A stretch of DNA of 64,000 bases from Streptomyces apocyni. Its GTDB lineage: Bacteria; Actinomycetota; Actinomycetes; Streptomycetales; Streptomycetaceae. The stretch covers positions 372,001 through 436,000 of the forward strand of contig NZ_WHOM01000036.1 of assembly GCF_009739465.1 (NCBI RefSeq). The letters run 5' to 3'. Under the pieces are notes generated by a model that saw nothing but the letters and a program-made list of their open reading frames with translations, made no database searches and had not been told where the DNA came from. Below are positions 1 through 9,410 of this stretch, piece by piece (within the stretch, counting starts at the first letter, position 1; the number at the start of each line of letters is the position of its first letter). The translations under genes were made by a program, and so were the position numbers.

Positions 1-223
1 CGTCTCCCCCTGTGTCGCCGCTGTGCTCCTCGGGGGCCGCGCCAGCACCCCCCGAATCGTTCGTGGTGCGCAGTGCCTCGCGGGCCACATCGGCCGGGCG
101 CGCGGCGTCCGGGACCGGCGCGGCGTCCGTGGTCGGCGCGGGCGGGGACGGCGTGGCGGGCGCGGCGCGCTGCGTGCGGAGGGCCTCGCGGGCCTGCTCG
201 GCGGGGCTCGGGGCCGGGGTCAT
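1..223 (-). CDS. SWIM-type protein, N-terminal part (partial)
   Basis: The reading frame opens at an ATG whose first bases overlap the stop of the SNF2 helicase gene (ATGA overlap), so the two are translationally coupled. Only about 74 residues lie in the window and the gene runs off the left edge. The visible part is Ala/Pro-rich with two copies of an AREALR-type motif separated by a low-complexity linker. In Streptomyces a SWIM zinc-finger protein commonly sits directly downstream of a HepA-like helicase, and this N-terminus fits that family. The zinc-finger itself is outside the window, so the name rests on context and on the start of the protein only. Confidence 0.6.
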   Translation of the reverse strand, partial: MTPAPSPAEQAREALRTQRAAPATPSPPAPTTDAAPVPDAARPADVAREALRTTNDSGGAGAAPEEHSGDTGGD

Positions 224-3132
224 GCGGGGGACCTCCGGAGCGAGATCAGGTCGGAGAGTTCGCGGTCGGTGAGCTCGGTGAGCGCGGCTTCTCCGGTGCC
301 GAGTACCGCGTCCGCCAAAGCGCGCTTGGCGGTGAGCATCTCGGCGATGCGGTCCTCGACCGTGCCCTCGGTGATGAGGCGGTGGACCTGCACCGGTTGG
401 GTCTGCCCGATGCGGTAGGCGCGGTCGGTGGCCTGTTCCTCGACCGCTGGGTTCCACCAGCGGTCGAAGTGGATGACATGGCCCGCGCGGGTGAGGTTGA
501 GCCCGGTGCCCGCCGCCTTGAGGGAGAGGACCAGGATCGGGGTGGCCCCGCTCTGGAACCGGTCCACCAGGTGCTCGCGCTCGGCCACGGGTGTGCCGCC
601 GTGCAGCAGTTCGGCGGGGATCGCTCGGCTGGCGAGGTGCTCGCCGATCAGCCGGGCCATGCCCACGTACTGGGTGAAGATCAGCGCGGAGCCGTCCTCG
701 GCGAGGATGGTGTCCAGCAGCTCGTCCAGCAGGGCGAGTTTGCCGGAACGGCCGACGAGCCGGACGGCTGGGCTCCGCACCGGGTTCCGCACCGGGTTCC
801 GCTTCGCGCTCTCCTGTGGGCTCTCCCTTGGGCTCTCCTTCAGGTACTGCGCGGGGTGGTTGCAGATCTGCTTCAGCGCGCCGAGGAGCTTCAGGACCAG
901 GCCACGGCGCGCGATCCCGTCAGCGGCCTCGATCGCGGCCATCGACTCGCGTACCACGGCCTCGTACAGCGCGGCCTGTTCCCGCGTGAGCGGAACCGGG
1001 TGGTCGGTCTCCGTCTTGGGCGGTAGCTCGGGGACGATGCCCGGGTCGGACTTCTTGCGGCGGAGCAGGAACGGCCGGACCAGGCGGGCCAGCCGGGCCG
1101 CCGCCTCGTCGTCATCGCCGCCCTCAACGGCCCGCGCGTGCCGGGCGCGGAACGACTTGAGCGGGCCGAGCAACCCGGGTGTGGTCCAGTCGAGCAGGGC
1201 CCAGAGCTCGGAGAGGTTGTTCTCGACCGGGGTACCGGTCAGCGCGACGCGGGCCGGTGCCGGGATGTCGCGCAGCGCCCGCGCGGTCGCCGAGTAGGCG
1301 TTCTTGACGTGCTGGGCCTCGTCCGCGACGACCATGCCCCAGGGCTGCTGGGCGAGTTGGGGTGCCGCACCGCGCATCGTGGCGTACGTGGTGAGGACGA
1401 AGCCGCCGTCAAGGTCGCGCAGGGTGCGGCTGGTGCCGTGATAGCGCCGCACCGGGACGCCGGGGGCGAAGCGGGCGATCTCCCGCTGCCAGTTGCCCAG
1501 CAGGGACGCCGGGCATACCACCAGGGTCGGCTCGCGGCGTGCCCGCCGCAGGTGGAGGGCGATGAGGGTCACGGTCTTGCCGAGGCCCATGTCGTCGGCG
1601 AGGCAGCCGCCGAGGCCGAGTGACGTCATCTGGTCAAGCCAGGCCAGGCCCCGGAGTTGGTAGTCGCGGAGCTGGGCGTGCAGGCCGGGTGGCGGCTCGG
1701 CCGGGGGCAGGCCCGCGGTGAGGCGGTCGCGCAGGGTCGCGAGCGCGCCGACCGGGACCGCCTCGACCGTCTCGCCGTCCACCTCCGCGGTGCCGGTGAG
1801 CGCGACGGAGAGCGCGTCCACCGGGTCGAGCAGGCCCAGTTCCCGCTTACGTGCCTTGCGGACCAGGGCGGGGTCGACCAGCACCCAGCGGTCCTTGAGC
1901 CGTACGACGGGCCGGTGCGACTCGGCGAGCTGGTCCATCTCCGCCTCGCTGAGCGGGTCTCCGCCGAGTGCCAGCTGCCAGCGGAACTCCAGGAGCCGCT
2001 CGGTCTCGAAGAAGCTGGTGCCGTCGGTGGCGGAGCCGGGTGCGGGCCGTACGACCGCGGCCGCGGAGAGGTCCTGGGCCAGGTCCCTAGGCCAGTGCAC
2101 GGCGACCCCCGCCGCGCCGAGCCTGCTCGCCACGGTGCCGAGCAGGTCGTACAGCTCAGCCTCGGACAGGGGTAGTACGGCGGGGGTGTCCTGCTCCAGG
2201 AGCCGTTCCAGCGGCGGCCAGACGCGGGCCGCGCGGCGCAGGGCCAGCGCGGCGTCCACCTGAGCGCGTGGCCCGAAGGCCGCCTCGCCGTCCCCTGCCC
2301 AGAGGGCGGCGGCGTCGATGACGAGGGTGGGGTCGGCGAGGCTGTGCACCTGAACGACCGCGGCGCCCGCGGTCCGGTCGTTGTCGTCCGTACGGTCGAA
2401 GAGCCCGGCGCCGGACAGGTCCAGGCGCAGCGAGACCCGGACCCCGGCGTCCATCCCCGCCGCGGCCTCCGCCGCCCAGGCGCGGGCCCCGGGCAACCGC
2501 TGCGGCGCGCGGGCGGCGAAGGGGGCGCCCGAGGCGTGCGCGGCGGCCGGAGTGCGGGGCAGGGTGTCGGCCACCGCGTCCAGGAAGGCCCGCATCAGGG
2601 CCTCGGGCTGGGGCAACTGGAGCGGCTTGCGGACGGTACCGGTGGCGACGCCCGTCCCCGACCCGGTGAGTGGGGTGGCGTGGCCCTCGTACGGCAGGGC
2701 GGCGGCGACCGCGCGCAGCTGCGCGAGGTCCTCGGGGTCGAGCGGTCCGGCCCGCCAGGCGTCCTGGTCATCGGCGGTGAGGCCAGGCAGCAGTCGGCCG
2801 CGCGCGGTGAGCCGCAGCGCGAGCAGGGCGGCGGCGCCCCAGCACGCCGTGGCGGGGTGCGCGGCGGGGTCGCGCCTGGCCCGTACCAGCAGCGGCAGGG
2901 CGTCGGCGAGGGGCAGGGTGCGGGCGGGGACGGTGGTCGTACGGGCGCCGGAACCGTGGCGGCGGACGACGGTCAGGTCGATGGACGTCGACGCGTCGCC
3001 CGCGGCCGCCCACTCGGGTGGAGCACCCTCCGGGTGCCAGAAGGCCACCCGGCTCTCCCGAGGCAGCGTGGCGGGCAGGAACAGCGCGGCGGCGTGCACC
3101 AGCGTGCTCGCGCTCATGCTCGTGCTCGTCAT
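220..3132 (-). CDS. SNF2-family DEAD/DEAH-type helicase (HepA-like)
   Basis: Predicted ATP-dependent DNA translocase of 970 residues, the usual length for actinobacterial HepA-like proteins. The N-terminal half is the family-specific region. The core shows Walker A (DDMGLGKT, about residue 510), a DEAQ box (about 604), the motif LTGTPVEN, and in the C-terminal lobe LIFTQY and DRAYRIGQTQ (about 815 and 907), the SNF2 signature. It acts on cytoplasmic DNA, probably in repair or transcription recycling; the exact substrate is not known. A Lys/Ser/Pro/Asn-rich insert near positions 776-845 is encoded by short repeats and separates the two helicase lobes. It overlaps the downstream SWIM-like gene by 3 bp. 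An in-frame ATG five codons in is an alternative start. Confidence 0.9.
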   Translation of the reverse strand: MTSTSMSASTLVHAAALFLPATLPRESRVAFWHPEGAPPEWAAAGDASTSIDLTVVRRHGSGARTTTVPARTLPLADALPLLVRARRDPAAHPATACWGAAALLALRLTARGRLLPGLTADDQDAWRAGPLDPEDLAQLRAVAAALPYEGHATPLTGSGTGVATGTVRKPLQLPQPEALMRAFLDAVADTLPRTPAAAHASGAPFAARAPQRLPGARAWAAEAAAGMDAGVRVSLRLDLSGAGLFDRTDDNDRTAGAAVVQVHSLADPTLVIDAAALWAGDGEAAFGPRAQVDAALALRRAARVWPPLERLLEQDTPAVLPLSEAELYDLLGTVASRLGAAGVAVHWPRDLAQDLSAAAVVRPAPGSATDGTSFFETERLLEFRWQLALGGDPLSEAEMDQLAESHRPVVRLKDRWVLVDPALVRKARKRELGLLDPVDALSVALTGTAEVDGETVEAVPVGALATLRDRLTAGLPPAEPPPGLHAQLRDYQLRGLAWLDQMTSLGLGGCLADDMGLGKTVTLIALHLRRARREPTLVVCPASLLGNWQREIARFAPGVPVRRYHGTSRTLRDLDGGFVLTTYATMRGAAPQLAQQPWGMVVADEAQHVKNAYSATARALRDIPAPARVALTGTPVENNLSELWALLDWTTPGLLGPLKSFRARHARAVEGGDDDEAAARLARLVRPFLLRRKKSDPGIVPELPPKTETDHPVPLTREQAALYEAVVRESMAAIEAADGIARRGLVLKLLGALKQICNHPAQYLKESPRESPQESAKRNPVRNPVRSPAVRLVGRSGKLALLDELLDTILAEDGSALIFTQYVGMARLIGEHLASRAIPAELLHGGTPVAEREHLVDRFQSGATPILVLSLKAAGTGLNLTRAGHVIHFDRWWNPAVEEQATDRAYRIGQTQPVQVHRLITEGTVEDRIAEMLTAKRALADAVLGTGEAALTELTDRELSDLISLRRSPA
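776..845 (-). repeat. 12-bp-scale repeats inside the helicase gene
   Basis: Two copies of a CCGCACCGGGTT-like unit followed by related GGGCTCTCC units encode a low-complexity Ser/Pro/Asn/Arg linker between the helicase lobes. It is in frame and does not break the gene. Confidence 0.6.
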
Positions 3133-3244
3133 ACCGTGCTCACCCGCCTTCCGTACCCGTCGTCGCCGACCAGCTGCCGACGATTTCCACGACTGCTCCG
3201 ACTGTACGGAGGGGCACTGACAATCAGGCTGTGATCTTGATCAG

Positions 3245-3282
3245 GGTGTGGTCCGGGAGACTCGGTGTGGTCCGGGAGACTC
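3245..3282. repeat. Two copies of a 19-bp direct repeat
   Basis: The unit GGTGTGGTCCGGGAGACTC occurs twice in immediate tandem, with a third degraded copy following. It lies at the 3' end of the small membrane protein gene that stops at 3281, just before the helicase promoter region. Confidence 0.75.
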
Positions 3283-3853
3283 AGGGAGTGGTCTTGGAGA
3301 CCACGTACACCATGGGGTGATCGGGGTCCGAGCGGTCGACCGTGACGCTCCGCGTCGGCAACGGCCGCTGCTGCTCGTGGACCAGGCCGGACCACGGCCC
3401 TGGCCCGGAGAAGTCCCAGGACACGACGTCCTGGTCCCGCTCCCCGATGGTGATGTCGCGGTCCTTGAGGTCGGCGGGGTCGGCGCCCAAGCGCTCCAGG
3501 AAGGTGTCGAGGCCCTCATTGCTGGTGAGGAATTGCACATACAGGCGGCTCGCGCGCCAGTTGTTGGTCTCGTAGTAGGCGACCCGCTGGGACTTCCCGG
3601 GGATCGGCACCTCGTAGATGCGCCGCTGGAGCTTGGACGGCCAGCCTTCGGTGAGGCCGGTCGCGGAGTACTTCGCCGCCTTGTCCCGCCCGCTCTCGCG
3701 GCTCTGCTCCGCGGAGATCACCAGGTAACCGGCGGGAATGCCGATCAGCAGGAGAATCGTGATCGCGGTGAGCCAGCGCCGACGGATCATGTGACGCCGG
3801 TCCTCGGCGGGCTCGGGCCCTTCGTCCAGAAGCGGCGGATGGGACACGGTCAT
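3281..3853 (-). CDS. Small membrane-anchored protein next to the ROK kinase
   Basis: 190 residues. One hydrophobic helix near residues 28-46 (ITILLLIGIPAGYLVI), preceded by basic residues, suggests a single-pass protein with most of the chain outside the membrane. I do not recognise the extracellular part. Its ATG directly follows the TAG stop of the ROK kinase with no spacer, so the two genes form a transcription and probably translation unit. Function unknown; a link to sugar metabolism is suggested only by the neighbour. Confidence 0.75.
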   Translation of the reverse strand: MTVSHPPLLDEGPEPAEDRRHMIRRRWLTAITILLLIGIPAGYLVISAEQSRESGRDKAAKYSATGLTEGWPSKLQRRIYEVPIPGKSQRVAYYETNNWRASRLYVQFLTSNEGLDTFLERLGADPADLKDRDITIGERDQDVVSWDFSGPGPWSGLVHEQQRPLPTRSVTVDRSDPDHPMVYVVSKTTP

Positions 3854-5017
3854 CTACGGGTTTCCCTGGGAAGTGCGGTCGGTGCGGTCGGTGCGGAGCG
3901 CCTTCGCGTAGCGCTCATAGCGCTCGTAACGCTCCACCCGACGCCGGTTGGCGCGGCGGAAGCGGCGGGCCACAAGCCGAGACAGGTCGGCCGCGCCGAC
4001 CATACCCGCCTCCGGGCCGAGCTGGGCCTTGGCGATACGAGCCTCGGGGCGGTAGCCGCGCCCCGTGAGGTGGCGCCGGAAGGCGTCGCGGGCAGGCCCG
4101 ATCAGCAGATCGTCGGCGGCGCTGACGCCACCGCCGATCACGAAGCACGACGGGTCGAGGGCGGCGGCCAGGTTGGCGATGCCGACCCCGAGCCACTGGC
4201 CGATGTCCTGCAGCAGTTCCACACACATCGCGTCGCCGTCACGGGCCAGCTCGGTGATCAGCGGTCCGGTGATGTCCTGGATGTTGCCGCCGACGCGGTC
4301 GATGATGCCGTACGCCACCGGGGAGTCCGCCGCGGCGAGTTCCCGCGCCTCCCGGACCAGGGCGTTACCCGAGCTGTACTGCTCCCAGCAGCCGCGGTTG
4401 CCGCACGGGCAGCGGTGCCCGCCGGGCACCACCTGCATATGGCCGAACTCTCCGGCGACACCGAACTTGCCGCGCTTGACCTGGCCGTCCTCCAGGATGG
4501 CGCCGCCGATGCCGGTGCCGAGGGTGATCATCACCAGGTGGTCCTCGCCGCGGCCAGCGCCGAACCGCCACTCCGCCCAGGCGGCGGTGTTGGCGTCGTT
4601 GTCCACCATGACGGGGACCGCGAGGCGGGCCTGCAACGCGTCGCGCAGGGGCTCGTTACGCCAGGACAGGTGCGGGGCGAACAGCACGCGGTTGCGGTCG
4701 GCGTCGACCCAGCCCGCGGCGCCGATGCCCACGGCGTGCACATCGTGCCGGTCGGAGAGGTCGAGTACCAGCTCGGTGATGGTGTCCTCGACGACCTTGG
4801 GGCTCTTGGACTTGTCCGGGGTCTCGGTGCGGAGCTTCTCGAGGATGTTGCCGTCCGCGTCGACGACGCCCGCCATCACCTTCGTACCGCCGATGTCGAT
4901 GCCGACGGTGGGGACGCGCGGCGCGGTCAGGTGGGAGCGTCGTTCGCGCGCGGCGACGGTGCGCAGGACACTGGCCCGCGCGGTGCCGCGGTAGGCGAGA
5001 TCGCGGTAGGTGCTCAT
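3854..5017 (-). CDS. ROK-family sugar kinase (glucokinase-like)
   Basis: 387 residues. Predicted ATP-dependent kinase of a hexose or related sugar in the cytoplasm. It has the ROK nucleotide-binding start GIDIGGTK, a phosphate-binding GTGIGG and the zinc-binding cluster CPCGNRGCWE (about residue 205), which marks ROK kinases rather than ROK repressors. There is no N-terminal winged helix, which supports an enzyme rather than a regulator. It lies downstream of the sugar ABC operon and is separated from it by a strong hairpin, so it may phosphorylate the imported sugar. The C-terminal tail has short ERYERYERY and RTDRTD repeats, unlike the usual compact end of the family. Confidence 0.88.
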   Translation of the reverse strand: MSTYRDLAYRGTARASVLRTVAARERRSHLTAPRVPTVGIDIGGTKVMAGVVDADGNILEKLRTETPDKSKSPKVVEDTITELVLDLSDRHDVHAVGIGAAGWVDADRNRVLFAPHLSWRNEPLRDALQARLAVPVMVDNDANTAAWAEWRFGAGRGEDHLVMITLGTGIGGAILEDGQVKRGKFGVAGEFGHMQVVPGGHRCPCGNRGCWEQYSSGNALVREARELAAADSPVAYGIIDRVGGNIQDITGPLITELARDGDAMCVELLQDIGQWLGVGIANLAAALDPSCFVIGGGVSAADDLLIGPARDAFRRHLTGRGYRPEARIAKAQLGPEAGMVGAADLSRLVARRFRRANRRRVERYERYERYAKALRTDRTDRTSQGNP

Positions 5018-5038
5018 CGTGCCGATTCTGCCTCACTT

Positions 5039-5069
5039 GTCAGGGGTGGTGCAGCGCACCACCCCTGAC
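5039..5069 (-). terminator. 13-bp stem hairpin after the sugar ABC operon
   Basis: GTCAGGGGTGGTG and its exact reverse complement flank a 5-nt loop. The hairpin lies 28 bp past the stop of the ABC ATPase and 22 bp before the ROK start, so it is either the operon terminator or a partial terminator feeding the kinase gene. No U-tract follows, as is common in Streptomyces. Confidence 0.75.
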
Positions 5070-5096
5070 CTGGTCCGTACGCGTAGGGGGCGGGCG

Positions 5097-5981
5097 TCAC
5101 GCCGGGCCGAGCCGCTCCAGTTCGTGGCTGAGCTCTTCGAGCTCGGAGCCGCCCGCCATCTGCCGGGTGAGTTCGTCGAGGCCGATCTCCGCCTTCAGGT
5201 GGCTGCCCGCCATGGTGCCCCGCTTGAGGAGGATGAAGCGGTCGCCGACCAGGTAGGCGTGGTGCGGGTTGTGGGTGATCAGGACGACGCCGAGACCGGC
5301 GTCCCGGGCGGCGGCGACGTACTTCAGGACGACTCCGGACTGCTTGACGCCGAGTGCGGCCGTCGGCTCGTCCAGTACGAGCACCTTGGCGCCGAAGTAG
5401 ACGGCGCGGGCGATCGCCACGCACTGGCGTTCGCCGCCGGACAGGGTGCCGATCGGCTGGTCCACGTCCCGGAGGTCGATGCCCATGCGCAGCAGCTCCG
5501 CGCGGGTCGTCTCGCGCATCCGCTCGACGTCCAGGCGCTTGAAGGGGCCGACGCCCTTGACCGGCTCGGACCCGAGGAAGAAGTTCCGCCAGACCGGCAT
5601 CAGGGGCACCACGGCGAGGTCCTGGTAGACGGTGGCGATGCCGCGGTCCAGGGCCTCGCGCGGCTTGCTCAGCCGGGTCTCGTCGCCCTCGATGGAGAAG
5701 GTGCCCGCGTCGTGCTGGTGCAGACCGGAAATGATCTTGATCAGGGTCGACTTGCCCGCGCCGTTGTCACCGAGTACGCAGGTGACCTCGCCCGCGTGGA
5801 CCTCCAGGGACACGCCCTCGAGTGCGCGGATATTGCCGTAGTACTTACTGACGCCGTCGAGGGCCACCAGCGGTTCACCCGCCTCAGGGGCTGGCTGGGG
5901 ATCCTGCTGGGGGCCTTGCCGGGGGTCTTGCTGGAGGTCTCGCTGGGGGTTCTGTTCGGCGGCCTGTTCGGAACCGTTCAC
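5097..5981 (-). CDS. Sugar ABC transporter ATP-binding protein (CUT2, single NBD)
   Basis: 294 residues starting at a GTG that overlaps the permease stop by 4 bp (GTGA). Energises sugar import at the membrane. It shows Walker A GDNGAGKS (about residue 73), a Q-loop, the signature LSGGERQ (about 180), Walker [11 protein letters not shown] and an H-loop THNP. There is only one nucleotide-binding domain, whereas RbsA/MglA-type CUT2 ATPases carry two, so it resembles the FrcA type. An N-terminal Gln/Asp/Pro-rich extension of about 30 residues is encoded by degenerate 12-bp repeats and is not part of the fold. Ends an operon with two binding proteins and a permease. Confidence 0.92.
   Translation of the reverse strand: MNGSEQAAEQNPQRDLQQDPRQGPQQDPQPAPEAGEPLVALDGVSKYYGNIRALEGVSLEVHAGEVTCVLGDNGAGKSTLIKIISGLHQHDAGTFSIEGDETRLSKPREALDRGIATVYQDLAVVPLMPVWRNFFLGSEPVKGVGPFKRLDVERMRETTRAELLRMGIDLRDVDQPIGTLSGGERQCVAIARAVYFGAKVLVLDEPTAALGVKQSGVVLKYVAAARDAGLGVVLITHNPHHAYLVGDRFILLKRGTMAGSHLKAEIGLDELTRQMAGGSELEELSHELERLGPA
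5891..5962 (-). repeat. Degenerate 12-bp tandem repeats at the ATPase N-terminus
   Basis: About six units resembling CTTGCTGGGGGT encode the Gln/Asp/Pro-rich N-terminal tail of the ABC ATPase. Units are in frame, so copy changes would only lengthen or shorten the tail. Confidence 0.65.
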
Positions 5982-7048
5982 TTCGTGGCCTCCGCACGCT
6001 TGCGGACCCAGTGGTTGAGCAGGGTCGCGAGAAGGAGCATCGCTCCGAGGAAGAACTTGTACCAGTCGGCGTCCCACTCCGCGTACACGATTCCCTTGCC
6101 GGTCATCCCGAAGATGAAGGCGCCGAAGGCGGAGCCGATCGCGGAACCGTAGCCGCCGGTGATCAGACAGCCGCCGATGACGGCCGCGATGATGTAGATC
6201 AGCTCGTTGCCGACGCCCTCGCCCGACTGCACCTCGTTGAACGAGAAGAGCAGGTGCTGACCGGAGACCCAGGCGGCGAAGGCGACCCCCATATAGAGGC
6301 CGATCTTGGTCTTCATGACAGGGACGCCAACGGCCCGTGCCGCGTCCTTGTTGCCGCCGACCGCGAAGATCCAGTTGCCCGCGCGGGTGCGCAGCAGAAT
6401 CCAGGTGGCGACGGCGACCAGCGCCAGCCACCACAGGATCGTGATCTTGAAGTTGACGTCGCCGATGGTGATCTGCGAGGCGAAGACCTGCCGGGCGGAC
6501 TCGAAACCCTCCATGTCGGAGATCGACTTGGTGGACACCGTGCCGCTGATCAGCTTGGTGAGGCCCAGATTGAGGCCGGTCAGCATCAGGAAGGTGCCGA
6601 GCGTGATGATGAAGCTCGGCAGTTGCGCACGGGTGAGCAGGAAGCCGTTGAAGACGCCGATGGCCAGGGTGACCAGCAGGGAGACGAGGACACCGACCCA
6701 GATGTTGGCGGTCAGCTGGTAGCTGACCATCGACGAGGTCAGCGCGGAGCTGGTCACCAGGACACCGGCGGACAGGTCGAACTCGCCACCGATCATCAGC
6801 AGCGCGACCGGCACCGCCATGATCCCGATGGTCGACGCGGCGTACAGGACCGTGCTCAGGCTGGCGGTCCGCAGGAAGCTGTCGGCCGCGAAGGAGAAGA
6901 AGACGAAGACGGCGAGCGCGCCGACCACCGCGCCGAGCTCGGGGCGCCCCAGCAGCTTGCGAAGCAGCGACGTCCGCAGCAGCCTCTCGTCGGCCTTCCC
7001 GCCCGTCTTGCCCGGGGATGGGGCTGGGGCCGGGGCGGTGGCGGTCAT
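5978..7048 (-). CDS. Sugar ABC transporter permease (CUT2/FrcB-RbsC type)
   Basis: 356 residues with about eight to ten hydrophobic segments; forms the membrane channel of the importer. The GGEFDLSAG stretch near the third helix is typical of RbsC-like permeases, as is the final helix followed by a short basic tail. The start was set at the ATG overlapping the stop of the binding-protein gene (ATGA); the open frame continues upstream but that part is a shadow of the neighbour. Only one permease gene is present, so it probably works as a homodimer. Confidence 0.92.
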   Translation of the reverse strand: MTATAPAPAPSPGKTGGKADERLLRTSLLRKLLGRPELGAVVGALAVFVFFSFAADSFLRTASLSTVLYAASTIGIMAVPVALLMIGGEFDLSAGVLVTSSALTSSMVSYQLTANIWVGVLVSLLVTLAIGVFNGFLLTRAQLPSFIITLGTFLMLTGLNLGLTKLISGTVSTKSISDMEGFESARQVFASQITIGDVNFKITILWWLALVAVATWILLRTRAGNWIFAVGGNKDAARAVGVPVMKTKIGLYMGVAFAAWVSGQHLLFSFNEVQSGEGVGNELIYIIAAVIGGCLITGGYGSAIGSAFGAFIFGMTGKGIVYAEWDADWYKFFLGAMLLLATLLNHWVRKRAEATK

Positions 7049-8046
7049 CGGGTCCCCCGCTTCGTGTAGTCCTCCAGCGTGGCGGCGTCCTTCTTGCCGA
7101 TGATCTGCGGGCCGGTGAGGACGGGCTTGCCACCGCCGAGTACGTCGGCGTTGTAGAGGTAGAGCCACAGCAGGTCGACGGCCTGGTAGCCCTGGAGGTA
7201 GGGCTGCTGGTCGACGGCGAAGCCGAGGCTGTCGTCCTGGAGTCCGCGGGCGACCTTGGCGTTGAGGTCGAAGGTGTTGATCTCGGCGTCGCTGCCCACG
7301 TCCTGCTTGGCCTTCACCGCGGTGTCGGCGAAGGGCGCGCCGAGCGTGACGACCGCGTCGATGGACTTGTCGGTCTGCAGCTTGGCTCCGATGCCGGACT
7401 GCACGTCGGGCATGTTGGTTCCGTCGACGTAGAGGTTCTGGAGCTTCCCCTTGAAGGTCTTGGCGGTGCCCGCGCAGCGCTGCTCGTGGCCGACGTTGCC
7501 CTGCTCGTGCAGGACGCAGATCGCCTTCTTCTTGCCGCGCGCGTTGAGCTCGTCGCCGACCGCCTCACCGGCGATGGTCTCGTCCTGTCCGACGTGGGTC
7601 AGGGCGCCGAAGGCCTTGGACTCGGCCGAGCCGGAGTTGACGGTGATCACCGGGATACCGGCCTTCTTGGCGCGGGCCAGCGCGTCCTTCATGGCCCCGG
7701 GCTTGGCGAGGGTGACGATCAGCGCGTCGACCTTCTTGTCGATGTACGAGTCCACCAGCTGCGCCTGCTGCTGGCCCTCGTCGTCGTGTGCGTAGAGGAA
7801 GTTGATGTTGTCCTTGACCGCGGCCTGCTCGGCCCCGCTCTTCACGATGTCCCAGAACGTGTCGCCATCGCCGGAGTGGGTGACCATTCCGATGGTCCAG
7901 CGGGGGGTGTCGACCGCGGCCCTGCCCTGCGCCTGGGCCTTGCGGGCGTCCTCGGCGCGCTTGCCGCCGGTGCTGCTGCACCCCGTCAGCGACAGTCCGA
8001 TCGCCGCCGCCAGCGCGACGCCTACCCAGGTTCGTACCGTTGCCAC
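7045..8046 (-). CDS. Sugar ABC substrate-binding lipoprotein 1
   Basis: 333 residues. Periplasmic-binding-protein type 1 fold; captures the sugar outside the membrane. A GTG start with AGGGG nine bases upstream gives a lipoprotein leader ending in LTGC (Cys 23). The open frame extends further upstream, but that would bury the leader behind a Gln/Asp repeat. The mature part begins with [16 protein letters not shown], shared almost unchanged with the next gene, as are QGNV and [13 protein letters not shown]. It is a clear paralogue of the protein encoded just upstream, and its 3' end is coupled to the permease. Confidence 0.9.
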   Translation of the reverse strand: MATVRTWVGVALAAAIGLSLTGCSSTGGKRAEDARKAQAQGRAAVDTPRWTIGMVTHSGDGDTFWDIVKSGAEQAAVKDNINFLYAHDDEGQQQAQLVDSYIDKKVDALIVTLAKPGAMKDALARAKKAGIPVITVNSGSAESKAFGALTHVGQDETIAGEAVGDELNARGKKKAICVLHEQGNVGHEQRCAGTAKTFKGKLQNLYVDGTNMPDVQSGIGAKLQTDKSIDAVVTLGAPFADTAVKAKQDVGSDAEINTFDLNAKVARGLQDDSLGFAVDQQPYLQGYQAVDLLWLYLYNADVLGGGKPVLTGPQIIGKKDAATLEDYTKRGTR

Positions 8047-8063
8047 GAAGTCGTGCCCCTCTA

Positions 8064-8117
8064 GCTGATCTCGCTGATCTCGCTGGTCTTGCTGCTCTTG
8101 CTGGTCTTGCTGGTCTC
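8064..8117. repeat. Six 9-bp tandem units between the binding-protein genes
   Basis: Units of the form GCTGATCTC or GCTGGTCTT repeat six times in the 170-bp gap between the two binding-protein genes, just upstream of the ribosome site of gene 1. They may be mRNA spacer; no hairpin was seen in them. Confidence 0.75.
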
Positions 8118-8216
8118 TCGCCGTACTGGTCGGTACGGCGGGGTCGTGTGCAACCCCGAACGCCCCAGTATCGGACACAGCAGCCATAGGTACGGTCATC
8201 GGGGGCGAGGGAAAGG

Positions 8217-9224
8217 TCACCGGGTGCCGTTTTTGGTCAGCTTCTCGAGCCGGGGCACGTCCTTCTCGGTGACGATCGCGGGGCCGGTGAGCACCGGCTT
8301 TCCGCCGCCGACGATGTTGGCGTTGGTCTGGTAGAGCCACAGTTCGTCGACCGCGAGGTAGCCCTGGAGGTAGGGCTGCTGGTCGACGGCGAAGCCGATG
8401 GTCTTGGCCTTGAGCTGCCGGACGACGTCGGCGTTGAGGTCGAAGGTGTCGATCTCGGCCTTGCTGTTCGCGTCCTTCTTGGCCTTCACCGCGGCCTCGG
8501 CGAAGGGCGCCCCGAGGGTGACGACCACATCGATGGTCCGGCCGGACTTGGCGGCCTCCAGCTTCGCCTGGATGGTCGACTGGGTCTCGGGCATGTTGGT
8601 GCCGGTGACGTGCAGGTTCTCGGTCGAACCGCCGAACGCCTTCTTCACGCCCGCGCAGCGGTCCTCCAGAGAGACGTTGCCCTGTTCGTGGATGACGCAC
8701 AGGGCGTTCTTCAGACCCCGCTTGGTCAGCTCGTCGCCGACGGCCTCACCTGCCACGGCTTCGTCCTGCCCGATGTGGCTGAGCGCGCCGTACTGCGCCG
8801 AGTACGCTCCGCCGGAGTTGATCGTGACGACGGGAATGCCCGCGGCGGCGGCCTTGGCCAGGACGTCCTTCATCGCCTCGGGCTTGGCGAGGGTGACGAC
8901 GATTCCGTCCACCTTCTTGTCGATGTAGGACTGCACCAGCTGGGCCTGCTCCTTGGCCTCGTCGTCGTGTGCGTAGAGAAACTCCACGTTGTCCTTTGCG
9001 GCCGCCGTCTCGGCGCCGCGCTTCACGATGTCCCAGAAGGTGTCGCCGTCACCTGAGTGGGTGACCATCGCGATCTTCAGCCGGGGACCGGAGGCCTTGC
9101 CGCCACCCACGCCGTCGTCGGACGTGTCCTCGGAGTCCTTGCCTCCGGAGCTGCTGCATCCGGCCGCGAGCAGGATCAGCGCTGCGCAGGCCGCGGCTGT
9201 TGCCGCCGTGCGGGCTGTACGCAT
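8217..9224 (-). CDS. Sugar ABC substrate-binding lipoprotein 2
   Basis: 335 residues with a lipoprotein leader (LLAAGC, Cys 23), then a Ser/Gly/Asp linker and a type 1 periplasmic-binding fold. It parallels lipoprotein 1 along its whole length, with long identical stretches, so the two are tandem duplicates serving one permease. As the first gene of the operon it lies downstream of a candidate GntR operator at 9303-9314. The divergent dehydrogenase nearby makes an inositol-like or related sugar substrate plausible, but the ligand cannot be read from the sequence. Confidence 0.9.
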   Translation of the reverse strand: MRTARTAATAAACAALILLAAGCSSSGGKDSEDTSDDGVGGGKASGPRLKIAMVTHSGDGDTFWDIVKRGAETAAAKDNVEFLYAHDDEAKEQAQLVQSYIDKKVDGIVVTLAKPEAMKDVLAKAAAAGIPVVTINSGGAYSAQYGALSHIGQDEAVAGEAVGDELTKRGLKNALCVIHEQGNVSLEDRCAGVKKAFGGSTENLHVTGTNMPETQSTIQAKLEAAKSGRTIDVVVTLGAPFAEAAVKAKKDANSKAEIDTFDLNADVVRQLKAKTIGFAVDQQPYLQGYLAVDELWLYQTNANIVGGGKPVLTGPAIVTEKDVPRLEKLTKNGTR

Positions 9225-9302
9225 GGTGGGGCCACCTCATCTCCCGGCCGCGCGGTGCGGCTGGGGGAGTTCTAGCGGCGGGCGTACGGCTCCGTCAATG
9301 GT

Positions 9303-9314
9303 TTGTCCGAACAT
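9303..9314. promoter_or_regulatory. Candidate GntR operator upstream of the sugar ABC operon
   Basis: TTGTCCGAACAT matches the perfect palindrome TTGTCCGGACAA at 10277-10288 in 10 of 12 bases and lies about 80 bp upstream of binding-protein gene 2. HutC-type GntR regulators bind sites with a GT...AC core, which both sequences have. Confidence 0.5.
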
Positions 9315-9335
9315 TCTTACGGCGACGTGCTTGCG

Positions 9336-9410
9336 CCTGACGTTCCTCCAACTGACCCTTGTGCGACGGGCGTTCCTACCGCTGGCGCTCCTGCCGCTGA
9401 CGTTCCTACG
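9336..9410. repeat. Five degenerate 15-bp units at the end of the gntR gene
   Basis: Units such as GCTGACGTTCCTACG and GCTGGCGCTCCTGCC follow each other from the operator region up to and just over the stop codon of the GntR gene. Their role is unknown. Confidence 0.65.

Noticed and set aside
5982..7133. Long upstream extension of the ABC ATPase frame
   Set aside because: It is the shadow of the permease; the ATPase domain starts only after the GTG overlapping the permease stop.
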